Of a DNA stretch of 64,000 bases, positions 1 to 8,913 are shown in pieces. Below the pieces are notes generated by a model. That model had not been told where the DNA came from, searched no databases, and worked only from the letters and a program-made list of their open reading frames with translations. The stretch lies in contig NZ_AP014815.1 in assembly GCF_001548095.1 (NCBI RefSeq), positions 771,656 to 835,655 on the forward strand, given 5' to 3'. Source of the stretch: Geminocystis sp. NIES-3708 (GTDB lineage: Bacteria; Cyanobacteriota; Cyanobacteriia; Cyanobacteriales; Cyanobacteriaceae). A program made the translations under genes and the position numbers. Each line of letters opens with the position of its first letter. Position 1 is the stretch's first letter.

Positions 1-594
1 TACTTTTTGCGGTTAAGAAAAATTTGTGATGAGACAGGTATTTTATTAGTGTTTGATGAAGTACAAACAGGAGTTGGTAGAACTGGTAAAATGTGGGGTT
101 ATGAAAACCTAGGAATTGAGCCCGATATTTTTACCAGTGCTAAGGGTTTAGCAGGTGGAATTCCCATTGGTGCGATGATGTGTAAAGCTAAATGTGATGT
201 GTTTGAACCCGGAAATCATGCTAGTACTTTTGGAGGAAATCCTTTTGCTTGTGGAGTTTCTTTAGCTGTATTGCAAACTATAGAAAAAGAAAATATCATA
301 CAAAATGTTCAAGCTAGAGGAGAACAATTACGAGCAAGACTCAGAAGTATTACGGCAAAGTATCCTCAGTTATTTACTGAAGTACGGGGTTGGGGTTTAA
401 TCAATGGTATGGAAATTAAAGCTGACATTGATTTAACCTCTCTTGATATAGTCAAAAAAGCTATGGAAAAAGGTTTATTATTAGCACCAGCTGGACCAAA
501 AGTGTTAAGATTTGTACCGCCTTTGATTGTTTCTGCTACAGAAATTGATCAAGCAATTGATATTTTAGACAATGCTATTGCATTTTTTGAGTAA
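1..594 (+). CDS. argD: Acetylornithine aminotransferase, 3' part
   Basis: This is a class III PLP-dependent aminotransferase of arginine biosynthesis, converting N-acetylglutamate semialdehyde to N-acetylornithine in the cytosol. The gene runs in from the left edge, so only about 197 C-terminal residues are visible; the reading frame is open from base 1 and no start is present. The motif LLVFDEVQTGVGRTG holds the cofactor-contacting Asp, and FTSAKGLAGGIPIGA contains the PLP-binding lysine (codon at 142-144). The segment STFGGNPFACG is also typical of the family. The C-terminus ends naturally at a TAA. Ornithine or other omega-aminotransferases share these motifs, but the overall sequence fits ArgD best. 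Confidence 0.88.
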   Translation, partial: YFLRLRKICDETGILLVFDEVQTGVGRTGKMWGYENLGIEPDIFTSAKGLAGGIPIGAMMCKAKCDVFEPGNHASTFGGNPFACGVSLAVLQTIEKENIIQNVQARGEQLRARLRSITAKYPQLFTEVRGWGLINGMEIKADIDLTSLDIVKKAMEKGLLLAPAGPKVLRFVPPLIVSATEIDQAIDILDNAIAFFE

Positions 595-773
595 TTAGTA
601 ATACAAATATTAAGGGTTGCTTAATAACTAGAAAGTTCTTTAAATGGATTGGTTTTTTTTACAAGCCGATGTTAGTGAGACACGATGTACAAAGGAGAAA
701 ATTGTTATTATTATCTTCTGACTCCTGTCTCTACCTTCATCGAAAATTTTATGTTGAAGGTTGAAGTAAGACT

Positions 774-1328
774 TTAAAGATGTTCAATTAAAATTTTAAC
801 TCCGATTCCTATTAAAATAATTCCTCCCATCATTTCCGCTTGTTTTTCAAAAAGATGTCCAAATTTATTGCCAATAAATACGCCGAAAAAACAGATAAAA
901 AAAGTAATAATGCCAATAATAGTAGAAGCTTCCACAATAGGAGTTTTGATAACTGAAAAAGTTAAACCTACTGCTAAAGCATCAATACTTGTAGCAATTG
1001 CTAAAGTTAATAAAACGTATAAATTACGAAAATCTGTCCCCTCTTCTTCCTCCTCTTCTTGAAAAGATTCCATTAGCATTTTTCCACCAATAAGAGATAA
1101 TAAACCGAAGGCAATCCAATGATCAAAACTAATAATAAATTCCCTAAAAAATAACCCACCAACCCATCCTAATATTGGCATTATAAATTGAAATCCACCA
1201 AAAAAAGTAGCAATAATAAAATAATCTTTTAAAGTAAGTTTTTTGATACTAATTCCACCGCCAATAGACACGGCAAAAGCATCCATTGCTAAACCCACGG
1301 ATGTTAAAAAAATAGTAATTAAATTCAT
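774..1328 (-). CDS. mntP: MntP-family manganese efflux pump
   Basis: This is a small integral membrane protein of the MntP (formerly UPF0059) family, which exports Mn(II) across the plasma membrane. About six hydrophobic segments are visible. The paired acidic motifs GLAMDAFAVS near the N-terminus and TSIDALAVG in the second half are the family signature. A Glu-rich run of six residues lies in the central cytoplasmic loop. I place the start at the ATG at 1328 because family members begin just before the first helix; an in-frame start at 1358 would add ten polar residues and overlap the upstream gene. It lies 22 bases downstream of the PSII S4 gene on the same strand, so co-transcription is likely. 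Substrate is inferred from family only. Confidence 0.82.
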   Translation of the reverse strand: MNLITIFLTSVGLAMDAFAVSIGGGISIKKLTLKDYFIIATFFGGFQFIMPILGWVGGLFFREFIISFDHWIAFGLLSLIGGKMLMESFQEEEEEEGTDFRNLYVLLTLAIATSIDALAVGLTFSVIKTPIVEASTIIGIITFFICFFGVFIGNKFGHLFEKQAEMMGGIILIGIGVKILIEHL

Positions 1329-1350
1329 AAAAATTTTAATAGTTTTTTGT

Positions 1351-2130
1351 TCAGACAAATTTTGTTAAACTAATGCGATAACGCTCTTTTTTGGTAACTT
1401 GAATTTCGCCAATTTCTAATCTACCTTTACCTCGGAAAGAAACTAAATCACCTTGTTTAATATTATAACTAGGTTGTGTAATTTCCTTCCAATTAATTCT
1501 CACATCCCCGTTACTAATTGCCTCTGCCATTTTACTACGAGATAAACCAAAACCAAAAGAAGCTACCGCATCTAAACGTAAAGAAGCTTCTACAGTAGTC
1601 ATTCCTTTTATTTTTGGAGGGCGAATTTTTAAATCAGATAACTCAATACGAGTAGTTTTGACGGGAACAGAACGCACTTGAACTAAAGAAGTTTCAAGAA
1701 AATTTACCATTTCTTCTACCACAATAACTTGTGCTCCTCTTTCTCCTAAGACAATAATATCACCAATTTTTTCTCGAACAATTCCAGTGCCTAAAATTGA
1801 GCCTAAAAAGTCTCGATGAGTTGCGGTATCGAATAAAAAATTTCCTGCTATATCTAAAGCAGCAACAGGAATTTGACTTTCATCGGCAAAGACTTCTTCT
1901 CGATGGATACCGACTCGTTGTCTTTCGGCTTGAGGATAACCTCCCCATGGAATAATTTTTACTTCTGTTAATTGAGAAAAAATTTGATTAATTTCTGTTA
2001 ACACTGGGGGAGAAAGAAAATCACTCACGACTAATTCCCATGTTTTAATTGCCTGTTGTGCTTTATCAATTATGCGAGCAATTTCTTCTTTATTTTCTAC
2101 TTTTTTTAATAATTCTTCTCTAGGTAACAT
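1351..2130 (-). CDS. Photosystem II S4 domain protein
   Basis: The 259-residue protein belongs to the cyanobacterial and plastid PSII S4 family, related to YlmH. The N-terminal two thirds form the YlmH-like region, with a GGYPQAERQR motif near residue 83. The C-terminal 70 residues are an S4 RNA-binding fold: RLDAVASFGFGLSRSKMAEA, then a GDVRIN strand and a GDLVSFRGKGRLEIGE loop. The family name comes from conservation in phototrophs and a reported link to PSII; the RNA target is unknown. The gene is 27 bases downstream of the AI-2E family gene and just upstream of mntP, all on the minus strand, suggesting one transcript. Confidence 0.85.
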   Translation of the reverse strand: MLPREELLKKVENKEEIARIIDKAQQAIKTWELVVSDFLSPPVLTEINQIFSQLTEVKIIPWGGYPQAERQRVGIHREEVFADESQIPVAALDIAGNFLFDTATHRDFLGSILGTGIVREKIGDIIVLGERGAQVIVVEEMVNFLETSLVQVRSVPVKTTRIELSDLKIRPPKIKGMTTVEASLRLDAVASFGFGLSRSKMAEAISNGDVRINWKEITQPSYNIKQGDLVSFRGKGRLEIGEIQVTKKERYRISLTKFV

Positions 2131-2157
2131 AACATATTTACAATTAATAATGAATAA

Positions 2158-3225
2158 TTATGAATCTTTATTTTCAGAAATAATACCACGAGAAGAGTCT
2201 ATTAGTGGTCGAAAATCATCAATAATTTTTTTAATAACACTGGCTAAAGGTACAGCCAAAAATATCCCTAATAAGCCACCTAATTTTGCACCAATAAATA
2301 GAGAAATAATTAACCAAATAGGATTCAAGCCAATTAATTCTCCCATAAAACGAGGAGCGACAACATTATCAGTGATTTGATCAATAATAGTAGCAAAAAT
2401 AAAAAATAACAATGCTAATTGACCACTTTTAAAAATTAATAATAAGGTAACTAAAAGAGTAACTATTCCCCCAATAAAAGGTACTAAACTAGCAATGCCA
2501 ATGCCGAAAGCGAATAAAATTGCTGAAGGTACTCCTAATATAACAAAAATAATCCCTCTAGCAATACTTGCAAATCCAACTAAAATTAAACGACTGAAAA
2601 AATAGTCTTTAAATGTATCACTTAAATAATTAGGTATTTTGTCATCCCAAGGCTGAGGAAACCAGCTAAAAATTCCTTGCCAAAATTTTTCACCACCGAT
2701 TAATAAAAAGATGGTTAAGATGAGAATAAATAAAACATTAAAAACACTATTAATAGTAGTAAATAAAATGCTAAAAGTTTGAGTACCAATAGTTTTAATA
2801 ATAGTAGAAATTTTACTATTTATCTGTTCAAAAATAGAGTCAATATTAATAGAAAATTTATCAAAAATTGAAATATTACTGGAGATATATTGATTAGCTT
2901 GATCAATCCATTTTGGTACATTAATTAGAAGTTCATCCAATTGTTGAATCAGGATTGGGATTAAAATAAAGCTAGTAATAATTAAAATAATTAACGCTGA
3001 TAACAAAACTAGAGTAATTGCTAAAGGTCTTTTTAAACCTTTTTTGGTTAACAACTCAATTAATAGTTCTAATAAAAAAGCGATAATACTAGCAATAATT
3101 AAAAAACTGATTAAAGGTTCGAGATAGTTAATTAATAAAGTTAATAAAAATCCATTAAAACAAAGTAAAGGAAAAATTAAACTTAAACGTAACCAGCGAG
3201 GAATTTTTGATAGTTTTTCTAACAT
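2158..3225 (-). CDS. AI-2E family transporter (PerM/UPF0118)
   Basis: This 355-residue polytopic inner-membrane protein belongs to the AI-2E transporter (TqsA/PerM) family. The N-terminus has two or three closely spaced hydrophobic helices, followed by a charged periplasmic stretch (about residues 100-145), then a block of five or so helices. The GIASLVPFIGGI motif near residue 245 and the Leu/Ile-rich segment ending in AVPLASVIKK are family hallmarks. Family members have been linked to autoinducer-2 export, cyclic-peptide or sodium-proton transport, so the substrate here cannot be assigned. It is the probable first gene of the AI-2E/PSII-S4/mntP run. Confidence 0.85.
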   Translation of the reverse strand: MLEKLSKIPRWLRLSLIFPLLCFNGFLLTLLINYLEPLISFLIIASIIAFLLELLIELLTKKGLKRPLAITLVLLSALIILIITSFILIPILIQQLDELLINVPKWIDQANQYISSNISIFDKFSINIDSIFEQINSKISTIIKTIGTQTFSILFTTINSVFNVLFILILTIFLLIGGEKFWQGIFSWFPQPWDDKIPNYLSDTFKDYFFSRLILVGFASIARGIIFVILGVPSAILFAFGIGIASLVPFIGGIVTLLVTLLLIFKSGQLALLFFIFATIIDQITDNVVAPRFMGELIGLNPIWLIISLFIGAKLGGLLGIFLAVPLASVIKKIIDDFRPLIDSSRGIISENKDS

Positions 3226-3240
3226 AAATCAACCTATAAA

Positions 3241-3261
3241 TTATTGCTTATTACTTATTAC
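3241..3261. repeat. Three tandem heptamers (TTATTGC/TTATTAC)
   Basis: Three 7-nt units, TTATTGC, TTATTAC and TTATTAC, stand head to tail between the AI-2E gene start and the small secreted protein gene. It is one of a dozen 7-nt-period arrays in the window. Confidence 0.7.
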
Positions 3262-3306
3262 TTTTTTAATCAACAAATTAATATATAATTAACAAAAAAT
3301 ATAACT

Positions 3307-3639
3307 TTATCTACCTTGTCTAATTCTTAAACCCTCTTGAAATCCACGATCATAGTCAATAGAATTACGAGGATTATCGTATCTTAAACCATTAATACCA
3401 TCTTGACGACCTCGGAAAAATTCTTGATCTGGGCTTACTGGGCGGTATCTTTCTTCTCTTGCCCGTTGATTATTACGAATAATAGCACTTGTTCCCACTC
3501 CTGCACCTACTCCTAACATAAAATCACCGAAACTGGCTTGAGCAGGTTTTACAGAAGTTGTAACTATAGTCGTTAAAGTTGTTGCAATAACAGTCAAAGT
3601 TATAGTTGTTGATTTCATCGATTTATTTAAGTTTTTCAT
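3307..3639 (-). CDS. Small secreted protein of unknown function
   Basis: I do not recognise a named family. The 110-residue product has a positively charged start, a Thr/Val-rich hydrophobic segment (about residues 10-30) and an AQA-S junction at residues 34-37, giving a convincing Sec signal peptide and a mature protein of about 75 residues. The mature part opens with a Gly-rich stretch (FMLGVGAGVGTSAII) and continues as a polar, Arg-rich region with a DNPRNSIDYDRGF motif, which looks like a repeated Tyr/Asp/Arg surface module. Position suggests a periplasmic or envelope role. A second ATG at codon 8 could be the real start. Confidence 0.6.
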   Translation of the reverse strand: MKNLNKSMKSTTITLTVIATTLTTIVTTSVKPAQASFGDFMLGVGAGVGTSAIIRNNQRAREERYRPVSPDQEFFRGRQDGINGLRYDNPRNSIDYDRGFQEGLRIRQGR

Positions 3640-3672
3640 AAAAGAATTAAAATGTTAAATTTTCAATTAAAA

Positions 3673-4224
3673 TTAAGGACGTTCTTCTAGCCAACCTTTA
3701 ACTTCTAAATTGATAATTTTTGGTTCATTATCTATTAGTGCAAAATGAATTTTATCAGTGCTAACAGATAGATATTTTTCCCCATTTTCTGAAATTATAT
3801 TAGTTGCTCTAATTCTAGTTACCGTTGCCATTTGTCCATCTTCAGCAATTTTAGTTGTACGATAAGAATTAATGTATTCTCTTTGTTTAATTCTATTAAA
3901 ATTGTTTTTTAAAAAATTTTCATGACTTTGTTTTCCTTCAATTACTTTTGTTGTTGTAGTTTCCTCGGACTCTACAGTAATGGAAGAAATAATATAAGGG
4001 CATAAAAAGTTAAGAATTTGTGCCAAATTTTCTTCTTTTTCAGCATTTTCTATAGATGTCATCACTGTCGTTATTAATTCTTCAGTTAATTCTTGGGTTT
4101 TCTGAGCCGTTAAAATAGGTTTTAAGCTATTAATAGGCTCTGCTTTAACAGCATTAGCGACGATAACAATTTGACTGGTAATCAAACTGCTGATAATTAG
4201 ATTGATTAAGCTATATTTTTTCAC
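3673..4224 (-). CDS. Secreted protein, possibly NTF2-like
   Basis: The 183-residue protein starts with a signal peptide (Lys-Lys, hydrophobic residues 6-24, then a small-residue junction near VANAVKAEP). The remainder is alpha/beta: an N-terminal helix rich in Glu/Thr (TEELITTVMTSIENAEK), then alternating strands ending in HFALIDNEPKIINLEVKGW. That order resembles NTF2/SnoaL-like folds, but this is inference from pattern only. It lies 33 bases upstream of the other small secreted gene on the same strand, so the pair may be co-expressed. No catalytic motif is evident. Confidence 0.6.
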   Translation of the reverse strand: MKKYSLINLIISSLITSQIVIVANAVKAEPINSLKPILTAQKTQELTEELITTVMTSIENAEKEENLAQILNFLCPYIISSITVESEETTTTKVIEGKQSHENFLKNNFNRIKQREYINSYRTTKIAEDGQMATVTRIRATNIISENGEKYLSVSTDKIHFALIDNEPKIINLEVKGWLEERP

Positions 4225-4375
4225 GTTTTTCTTTCAAAATTAGTTAATAAACTTTCATCAAAAATTATAGATCTAATTTTTATTACAAAATCAAACTATT
4301 ACATTTATTCATGTTAGTTGATAAGTTCATAGCAGATCATGAGAAAATAGAAATAATTTTAGTATTGTAAATCAC

Positions 4376-6064
4376 ATGACAGAAAATTTAAAAAGTAAAG
4401 CTATCACCTACGGAGTACAAAGATCACCTAACCGTGCCATGCTTAGAGCCGTCGGTTTTGGTGATGATGATTTCACGAAACCAATAGTTGGCGTTGCTAA
4501 TGGTTATAGCACTATAACCCCTTGTAACATGGGATTAAATGAATTAGCATTAAAAGCACAAACTAGCCTCAAAGAAGCTGGAGCAATGCCTCAAATGTTT
4601 GGTACTATTACCATAAGTGACGGTATTTCTATGGGGACAGAAGGGATGAAATACTCTTTAGTCTCCAGAGATGTCATCGCTGATTCTATAGAGACCGCTT
4701 GTACTGGTCAAAGTATGGATGGTGTCATCGCTATTGGTGGTTGTGACAAAAATATGCCCGGTGCGATGATTGCTATTGCTAGAATGAATATACCCGGTAT
4801 TTTTGTTTATGGTGGTACAATTAAACCAGGTCATCATAACGGTAAAGATTTAACAGTAGTAAGCTCCTTTGAAGCTGTAGGACAGTATAGTGCGGGGAAA
4901 ATAGACGAAGCAGAATTAACAGCTATCGAAAAAAAAGCCTGTCCGGGTGCAGGTTCATGTGGCGGGATGTTTACAGCAAATACTATGTCATCAGCTTTTG
5001 AAGCTATGGGTATGAGTCTGCCTTACTCTTCAACAATGGCGGCAGAAGATGCCGAAAAAGCAGAAAGTACTGCAAAATCTGCTGAAGTTTTAGTAGAGGC
5101 TATTCGTAAACAAATTTTACCTAGTCATATTCTTACTCGCAAAGCCTTTGAAAATGCCATCGCCGTTATTATGGCTGTCGGTGGCTCAACTAATTCAGTA
5201 TTGCACTTATTAGCGATCTCCAACACTATGGGGGTAGAATTAACTTTAGATGATTTTGAAAACATCCGTCAAAGAGTTCCTGTCATATGCGATTTAAAGC
5301 CTTCTGGACGTTATGTAACGGTTGATTTACATAAAGCAGGGGGGATTCCTCAAGTGATGAAAATGTTGCTTGTTAACGGCTTATTACATGGTGATGCGTT
5401 AACTATTTCTGGACAAACTATAGGTGAAGTATTAGCTAATATACCTGAAAATCCCCCAGTTAATCAAGATGTAATTCGTCAATGGGATAATCCTTTATAT
5501 AGGGAAGGACATTTAGCTATTCTTAAAGGTAACCTAGCCCTTGAAGGCTCAGTTGCAAAAATTAGCGGAGTTAAAAATCCTAAAATAACTGGTCCTGCAA
5601 GGGTTTTTGAATCTGAGGAAGAATGTTTAGATGCTATTTTAGCAGGTAAAATTCAAGGAGGAGATGTTGTTATTGTACGTTATGAAGGTCCTGTGGGAGG
5701 TCCGGGTATGCGTGAAATGTTGGCTCCCACCTCAGCGATTATTGGTGCTGGTTTAGGGGATAAAGTTGGCTTAATCACCGATGGACGTTTTTCAGGTGGT
5801 ACATATGGCTTAGTTGTTGGTCATGTTGCACCAGAAGCAGCCGTAGGAGGAAATATTGCTTTAGTCAAAGAAGGCGACAGTATAACCATCGATGCCCACG
5901 AAAAACTCTTACAAATTAATATTTCAGATGAAGAATTAGCTCAACGCCGTCAACAATGGCAACAACCTCAGCCTCGTTATCGTCGGGGAGTTTTAGGTAA
6001 ATATGCTAAGCTAGTCTCTTCTAGTAGTTTAGGTGCGGTAACGGATTTAAAACTATTTAACTAA
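4376..6064 (+). CDS. ilvD: Dihydroxy-acid dehydratase
   Basis: IlvD dehydrates 2,3-dihydroxy-isovalerate and 2,3-dihydroxy-3-methylvalerate in branched-chain amino acid synthesis. The 562-residue length is normal. Cysteines that hold the iron-sulfur cluster appear in [20 protein letters not shown] (about residues 108-127) and [16 protein letters not shown] (about 188-203). The C-terminal domain contains [16 protein letters not shown] and the catalytic-serine region [10 protein letters not shown] (about 470). Acidic residues of the Mg site are in the GGCDKNMPG segment. The start ATG at 4376 gives MTENLKSKA, usual for cyanobacterial members. It is monocistronic by context, with opposite-strand genes on both sides. 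Confidence 0.95.
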   Translation: MTENLKSKAITYGVQRSPNRAMLRAVGFGDDDFTKPIVGVANGYSTITPCNMGLNELALKAQTSLKEAGAMPQMFGTITISDGISMGTEGMKYSLVSRDVIADSIETACTGQSMDGVIAIGGCDKNMPGAMIAIARMNIPGIFVYGGTIKPGHHNGKDLTVVSSFEAVGQYSAGKIDEAELTAIEKKACPGAGSCGGMFTANTMSSAFEAMGMSLPYSSTMAAEDAEKAESTAKSAEVLVEAIRKQILPSHILTRKAFENAIAVIMAVGGSTNSVLHLLAISNTMGVELTLDDFENIRQRVPVICDLKPSGRYVTVDLHKAGGIPQVMKMLLVNGLLHGDALTISGQTIGEVLANIPENPPVNQDVIRQWDNPLYREGHLAILKGNLALEGSVAKISGVKNPKITGPARVFESEEECLDAILAGKIQGGDVVIVRYEGPVGGPGMREMLAPTSAIIGAGLGDKVGLITDGRFSGGTYGLVVGHVAPEAAVGGNIALVKEGDSITIDAHEKLLQINISDEELAQRRQQWQQPQPRYRRGVLGKYAKLVSSSSLGAVTDLKLFN

Positions 6065-6076
6065 GTACATTTTTAT

Positions 6077-6281
6077 CTGAATTCACCTAAGTTTAATATA
6101 AATTTGTTGGCGAGGATGATACGAGGGGACTAGGAGACAGAAAAATTACATTTTTTGTGAATCAATAAAATTTATTTTAAACAGACATAAATATTGATAA
6201 TTTTTCTACTTATCCACCATTGTATTTATCCACCTGCCTTGTCTTCATCATTTTTCTTCTTTCAAACTGAGGTGAATTCAG
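6077..6281 (-). repeat. Inverted-repeat element, copy A (about 205 bp)
   Basis: The ends are near-perfect inverted repeats: CTGAATTCACCTAAGTTT on the left, and the reverse complement of the right end is CTGAATTCACCTCAGTTT (17 of 18 match). Read on the minus strand the whole interior aligns with copy B at 12437-12633 and the right half of copy C near 63211-63380. There is no open reading frame of note inside, which fits a non-autonomous MITE-like element. The right end overlaps the last bases of galE and supplies its TGA stop. Confidence 0.8.
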
Positions 6282-7252
6282 GTTAATTTGTGCCACTGCC
6301 AAGCATGACGAATAATTGTTTCAATATCTGCATATTGAGGATTCCAACCCAAAATTTTACGTGCTTTTTCCGCACTACCCACTAACATTGGTGGATCTCC
6401 TGCTCTACGATCGCCAATTTTAACAGTGAAATCTTTTTGAGTAACCTTTTTTGCGGCTTCAATGACTTCTTTCACGGAAAAACCGTTCCCATTGCCGAGG
6501 TTGAAAACATCACTCTTACCACCTTTTAAAAGATATTCTACTCCCAATAAATGAGCTTGAGCTAAGTCTTCCACATGGATGTAATCACGAATACAAGTGC
6601 CATCAGGGGTTGGATAATCTTCCCCTAAAATAGAGACAGAATCCCTTTTTCCTAAAGCTGTATATAATACTAAAGGAATTAAATGAGGTTCAGGATTATG
6701 ATCTTCTCCAATTAAACCATCCACGGAAGCACCAGCGGCATTAAAATAACGGAAAGCTACATATTCCCAATCATAAGCTCGTTGAAAATCAGCTAACATT
6801 TTTTCTACTACTAATTTAGTATAACCATAGGTATTGATGGGATTTTGAGGATGACTTTCGGTGATAGGAATTTCTTCTGGAATGCCATAAGTTGCACAGG
6901 TGGAAGAAAAGACAATATTTTTTACCCCTGCTGATTCCATCGCTTCTAATAAATTGAGAGTAGAAACAACATTATTTCGGTAATATTTAGCTGGATTTTC
7001 CATGGACTCACCTACATAAGCATAAGCGGCAAAATGAATCACAGCTTCAATCTTATACTCTTGAAAAATCTTATCTAGTAATGGGCGATCGCTCAAATCA
7101 CCATAAATAAAATTTACATCCAATTTATCAATAATATACTGATGACCATAAACCAAATTATCAAAAACAAGGAGATCATAACCCTTACTTTTTAAGAGTT
7201 TAACAGTATGAGAACCAATATAACCAGCACCACCAGTAACTAAAATAGTCAT
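6278..7252 (-). CDS. galE: UDP-glucose 4-epimerase
   Basis: GalE interconverts UDP-glucose and UDP-galactose, feeding polysaccharide and galactolipid synthesis. It is an extended short-chain dehydrogenase: the NAD-binding TGGAGYIGSH motif lies at residues 6-15, the catalytic Ser/Thr region is FSSTCATYG (about 115-123) and the Tyr-x3-Lys pair is in YGYTK (Y142, K146). The ATG at 7252 is chosen over an upstream in-frame TTG at 7258. Length (324 residues) is usual. The terminal codon TGA sits inside the inverted-repeat end of element copy A, so the original C-terminus may have been altered by a few residues. Confidence 0.92.
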   Translation of the reverse strand: MTILVTGGAGYIGSHTVKLLKSKGYDLLVFDNLVYGHQYIIDKLDVNFIYGDLSDRPLLDKIFQEYKIEAVIHFAAYAYVGESMENPAKYYRNNVVSTLNLLEAMESAGVKNIVFSSTCATYGIPEEIPITESHPQNPINTYGYTKLVVEKMLADFQRAYDWEYVAFRYFNAAGASVDGLIGEDHNPEPHLIPLVLYTALGKRDSVSILGEDYPTPDGTCIRDYIHVEDLAQAHLLGVEYLLKGGKSDVFNLGNGNGFSVKEVIEAAKKVTQKDFTVKIGDRRAGDPPMLVGSAEKARKILGWNPQYADIETIIRHAWQWHKLT

Positions 7253-7675
7253 AATCAAATATTTTAAAATTTTGTAAATAAAACTTGCTAATTATATTAA
7301 ATTATGGATTGAAATTAACAATTGATATTTTAGAATTGATAATCAAGAAATCATTGATTTTTATCTATTTATCTTTTGTAAAAAACAACTTTAAATCTAC
7401 TTATTAAGAATGGTTAAGGAATAGATTAATAAATATCATGATGATTTATCTTGTCAAACGTACCATGCTTGTCTATGCTTATTTTAGATAGATTAAAAAA
7501 TATCTTGAATCAAAGTCAACTAGCAAATAAATCAAGTAAAAATACTTAATTATTTATAAACCAACTAAATTTTATATATTCGTTGGTCTGTTTATATTTT
7601 GAGTAGATAAAAACTTTTTAATTGTGGCTTAAGGTTCAATTTTAAGTAGGTTTAGTGTATCAAGGAAAAAACAAA
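7253..7675 (+). promoter_or_regulatory. Intergenic region upstream of the carboxysome operon
   Basis: About 420 AT-rich bases separate the divergent galE and ccmK2 starts and contain no gene I can support. A perfect 6-bp inverted repeat, ACCAAC at 7560-7565 and GTTGGT at 7582-7587, lies about 90 bases before ccmK2 and could be an operator or a leader hairpin. An AAGGA Shine-Dalgarno sequence is at 7662-7666. I cannot point to a convincing -10/-35 pair or LysR site, so promoter position is unassigned. Confidence 0.4.
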
Positions 7676-7987
7676 ATGTCAATTGCAGTAGGAATGATTG
7701 AAACCTTAGGGTTTCCCGCCGTAGTAGAAGCAGCCGATGCTATGGTTAAAGCCGCTCGTGTAACTCTTGTAGGTTACGAAAAAATTGGTAGCGGTCGTGT
7801 AACCGTTATTATTCGTGGTGATGTATCTGAAGTACAAGCGTCAATATCTGCTGGTATTGAATCAGCTAACAGAGTCAGTGGAGGAGAAGTTCTTTCAACT
7901 CACATTATTGCTCGTCCTCACGAAAACCTTGAATATGTATTGCCTATTCGTTACACCGAAGAAGTAGAACAATTCCGTAGCTATTAG
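7676..7987 (+). CDS. ccmK2: Carboxysome shell protein CcmK2
   Basis: This is a single-BMC-domain protein that forms the hexamers tiling the facets of the beta-carboxysome shell. The 103-residue product from ATG 7676 (Shine-Dalgarno AAGGA at 7662) begins [14 protein letters not shown], and carries the central-pore motif [10 protein letters not shown] near residues 36-45. An in-frame upstream start at 7655 lacks a ribosome site and would add seven unconserved residues. Gene order K2-K1-L-M-N and the shorter length relative to the next paralogue support the K2 label. It differs from CcmK1 chiefly in the C-terminal third ([21 protein letters not shown]). Confidence 0.93.
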   Translation: MSIAVGMIETLGFPAVVEAADAMVKAARVTLVGYEKIGSGRVTVIIRGDVSEVQASISAGIESANRVSGGEVLSTHIIARPHENLEYVLPIRYTEEVEQFRSY

Positions 7988-8091
7988 TAATTAATTAACT
8001 GATAGTTGATTCCATCTTCAATCAAAATCAGAGAACAAAATTTCTCAGTTATTGATTTATAAGTTTCTAACATAAAATATCAAAAAAAAAT

Positions 8092-8430
8092 ATGTCAATT
8101 GCAGTAGGAATGGTAGAAACATTAGGGTTTCCCGCCGTAGTAGAAGCAGCCGATGCCATGGTTAAAGCCGCTCGTGTAACTCTTGTAGGTTACGAAAAAA
8201 TCGGTAGTGGTCGTGTAACTGTCATCGTTCGTGGAGACGTATCTGAAGTACAAGCATCCGTAGCCGCTGGTATTGAGAATGTTAAACGAGTAAAAGGTGG
8301 TCAAGTTTTATCCCACCACATCATCGCTCGTCCTCACGAAAACCTCGAATATGTATTGCCCATTCGTTATACCGAAGAAGTAGAACAATTCAGAGAAAGT
8401 ATCAATCCTCGTCCTTTGAGCAGATCTTAA
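8092..8430 (+). CDS. ccmK1: Carboxysome shell protein CcmK1
   Basis: This second BMC-domain shell hexamer is 112 residues, nearly identical to CcmK2 over the first 75 residues ([11 protein letters not shown] pore loop retained). It is distinguished by a longer C-terminal tail, [15 protein letters not shown]. The longer tail matches the usual CcmK1/CcmK2 difference in cyanobacteria. The two genes are an evident tandem duplication: long stretches are also identical at DNA level. It lies 104 bases after ccmK2 and 15 bases before ccmL. Mixed K1/K2 facets are expected to control passage of bicarbonate and RuBP through the shell. Confidence 0.92.
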   Translation: MSIAVGMVETLGFPAVVEAADAMVKAARVTLVGYEKIGSGRVTVIVRGDVSEVQASVAAGIENVKRVKGGQVLSHHIIARPHENLEYVLPIRYTEEVEQFRESINPRPLSRS

Positions 8431-8445
8431 TCAGGAATTAAAATA

Positions 8446-8754
8446 ATGCAAATTGCCAAAGTCTGCGGTACTGTAGTTAGTACTCATAAATCACGGACTT
8501 TAACGGGCGTCAAATTATTATTAGTGCAGTTTTTGGATGCTGATGGTAATGTGTTACCGAATTATGAAGTAGCTGGAGACACCGTAGGGGCTGGTATCAA
8601 TGAATGGGTACTTGTCACTCGTGGCAGTGCAGCCCGTAAAGAAACCGGTCATGAAGAACGTCCTGTGGACGCAATGGTGGTGGGCATTATAGATACAGTA
8701 ACAACTACATCAGATCTGCTTTATAGCAAAAAAGATGCAGAAAGAATGTATTAA
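8446..8754 (+). CDS. ccmL: Carboxysome vertex protein CcmL
   Basis: CcmL (EutN/CcmL family) forms pentamers that close the vertices of the icosahedral shell. The 102-residue product begins MQIAKVCGTVVSTHK and contains the family motifs GVKLLLVQ, NYEVAGDTVGAG and EWVLVTRGSAAR, then PVDAMVVGIID. Length and order of strands are normal for the beta-carboxysome form. It follows ccmK1 by 15 bases with an AGGA-containing spacer, consistent with coupled translation. Confidence 0.94.
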   Translation: MQIAKVCGTVVSTHKSRTLTGVKLLLVQFLDADGNVLPNYEVAGDTVGAGINEWVLVTRGSAARKETGHEERPVDAMVVGIIDTVTTTSDLLYSKKDAERMY

Positions 8755-8913
8755 ATACTCTATTTAGTATTTTTATTTTAATCTGTAACAAATAGTAGAA
8801 AATCAATCTGTGAGGACAACTTAGGATAAAAGTCTTATCTTTAATCGATATTCTTAGCATCCTAATCAATGTCCTTAAAAGATTAAATAAGATAATTATT
8901 GTGGAGGTTTATA

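Noticed and set aside
595..773. Possible element or small RNA after argD
   Set aside because: Some words recall the repeat family (GGGTTGCTTAATAACTAG) but no consistent alignment or fold was found.
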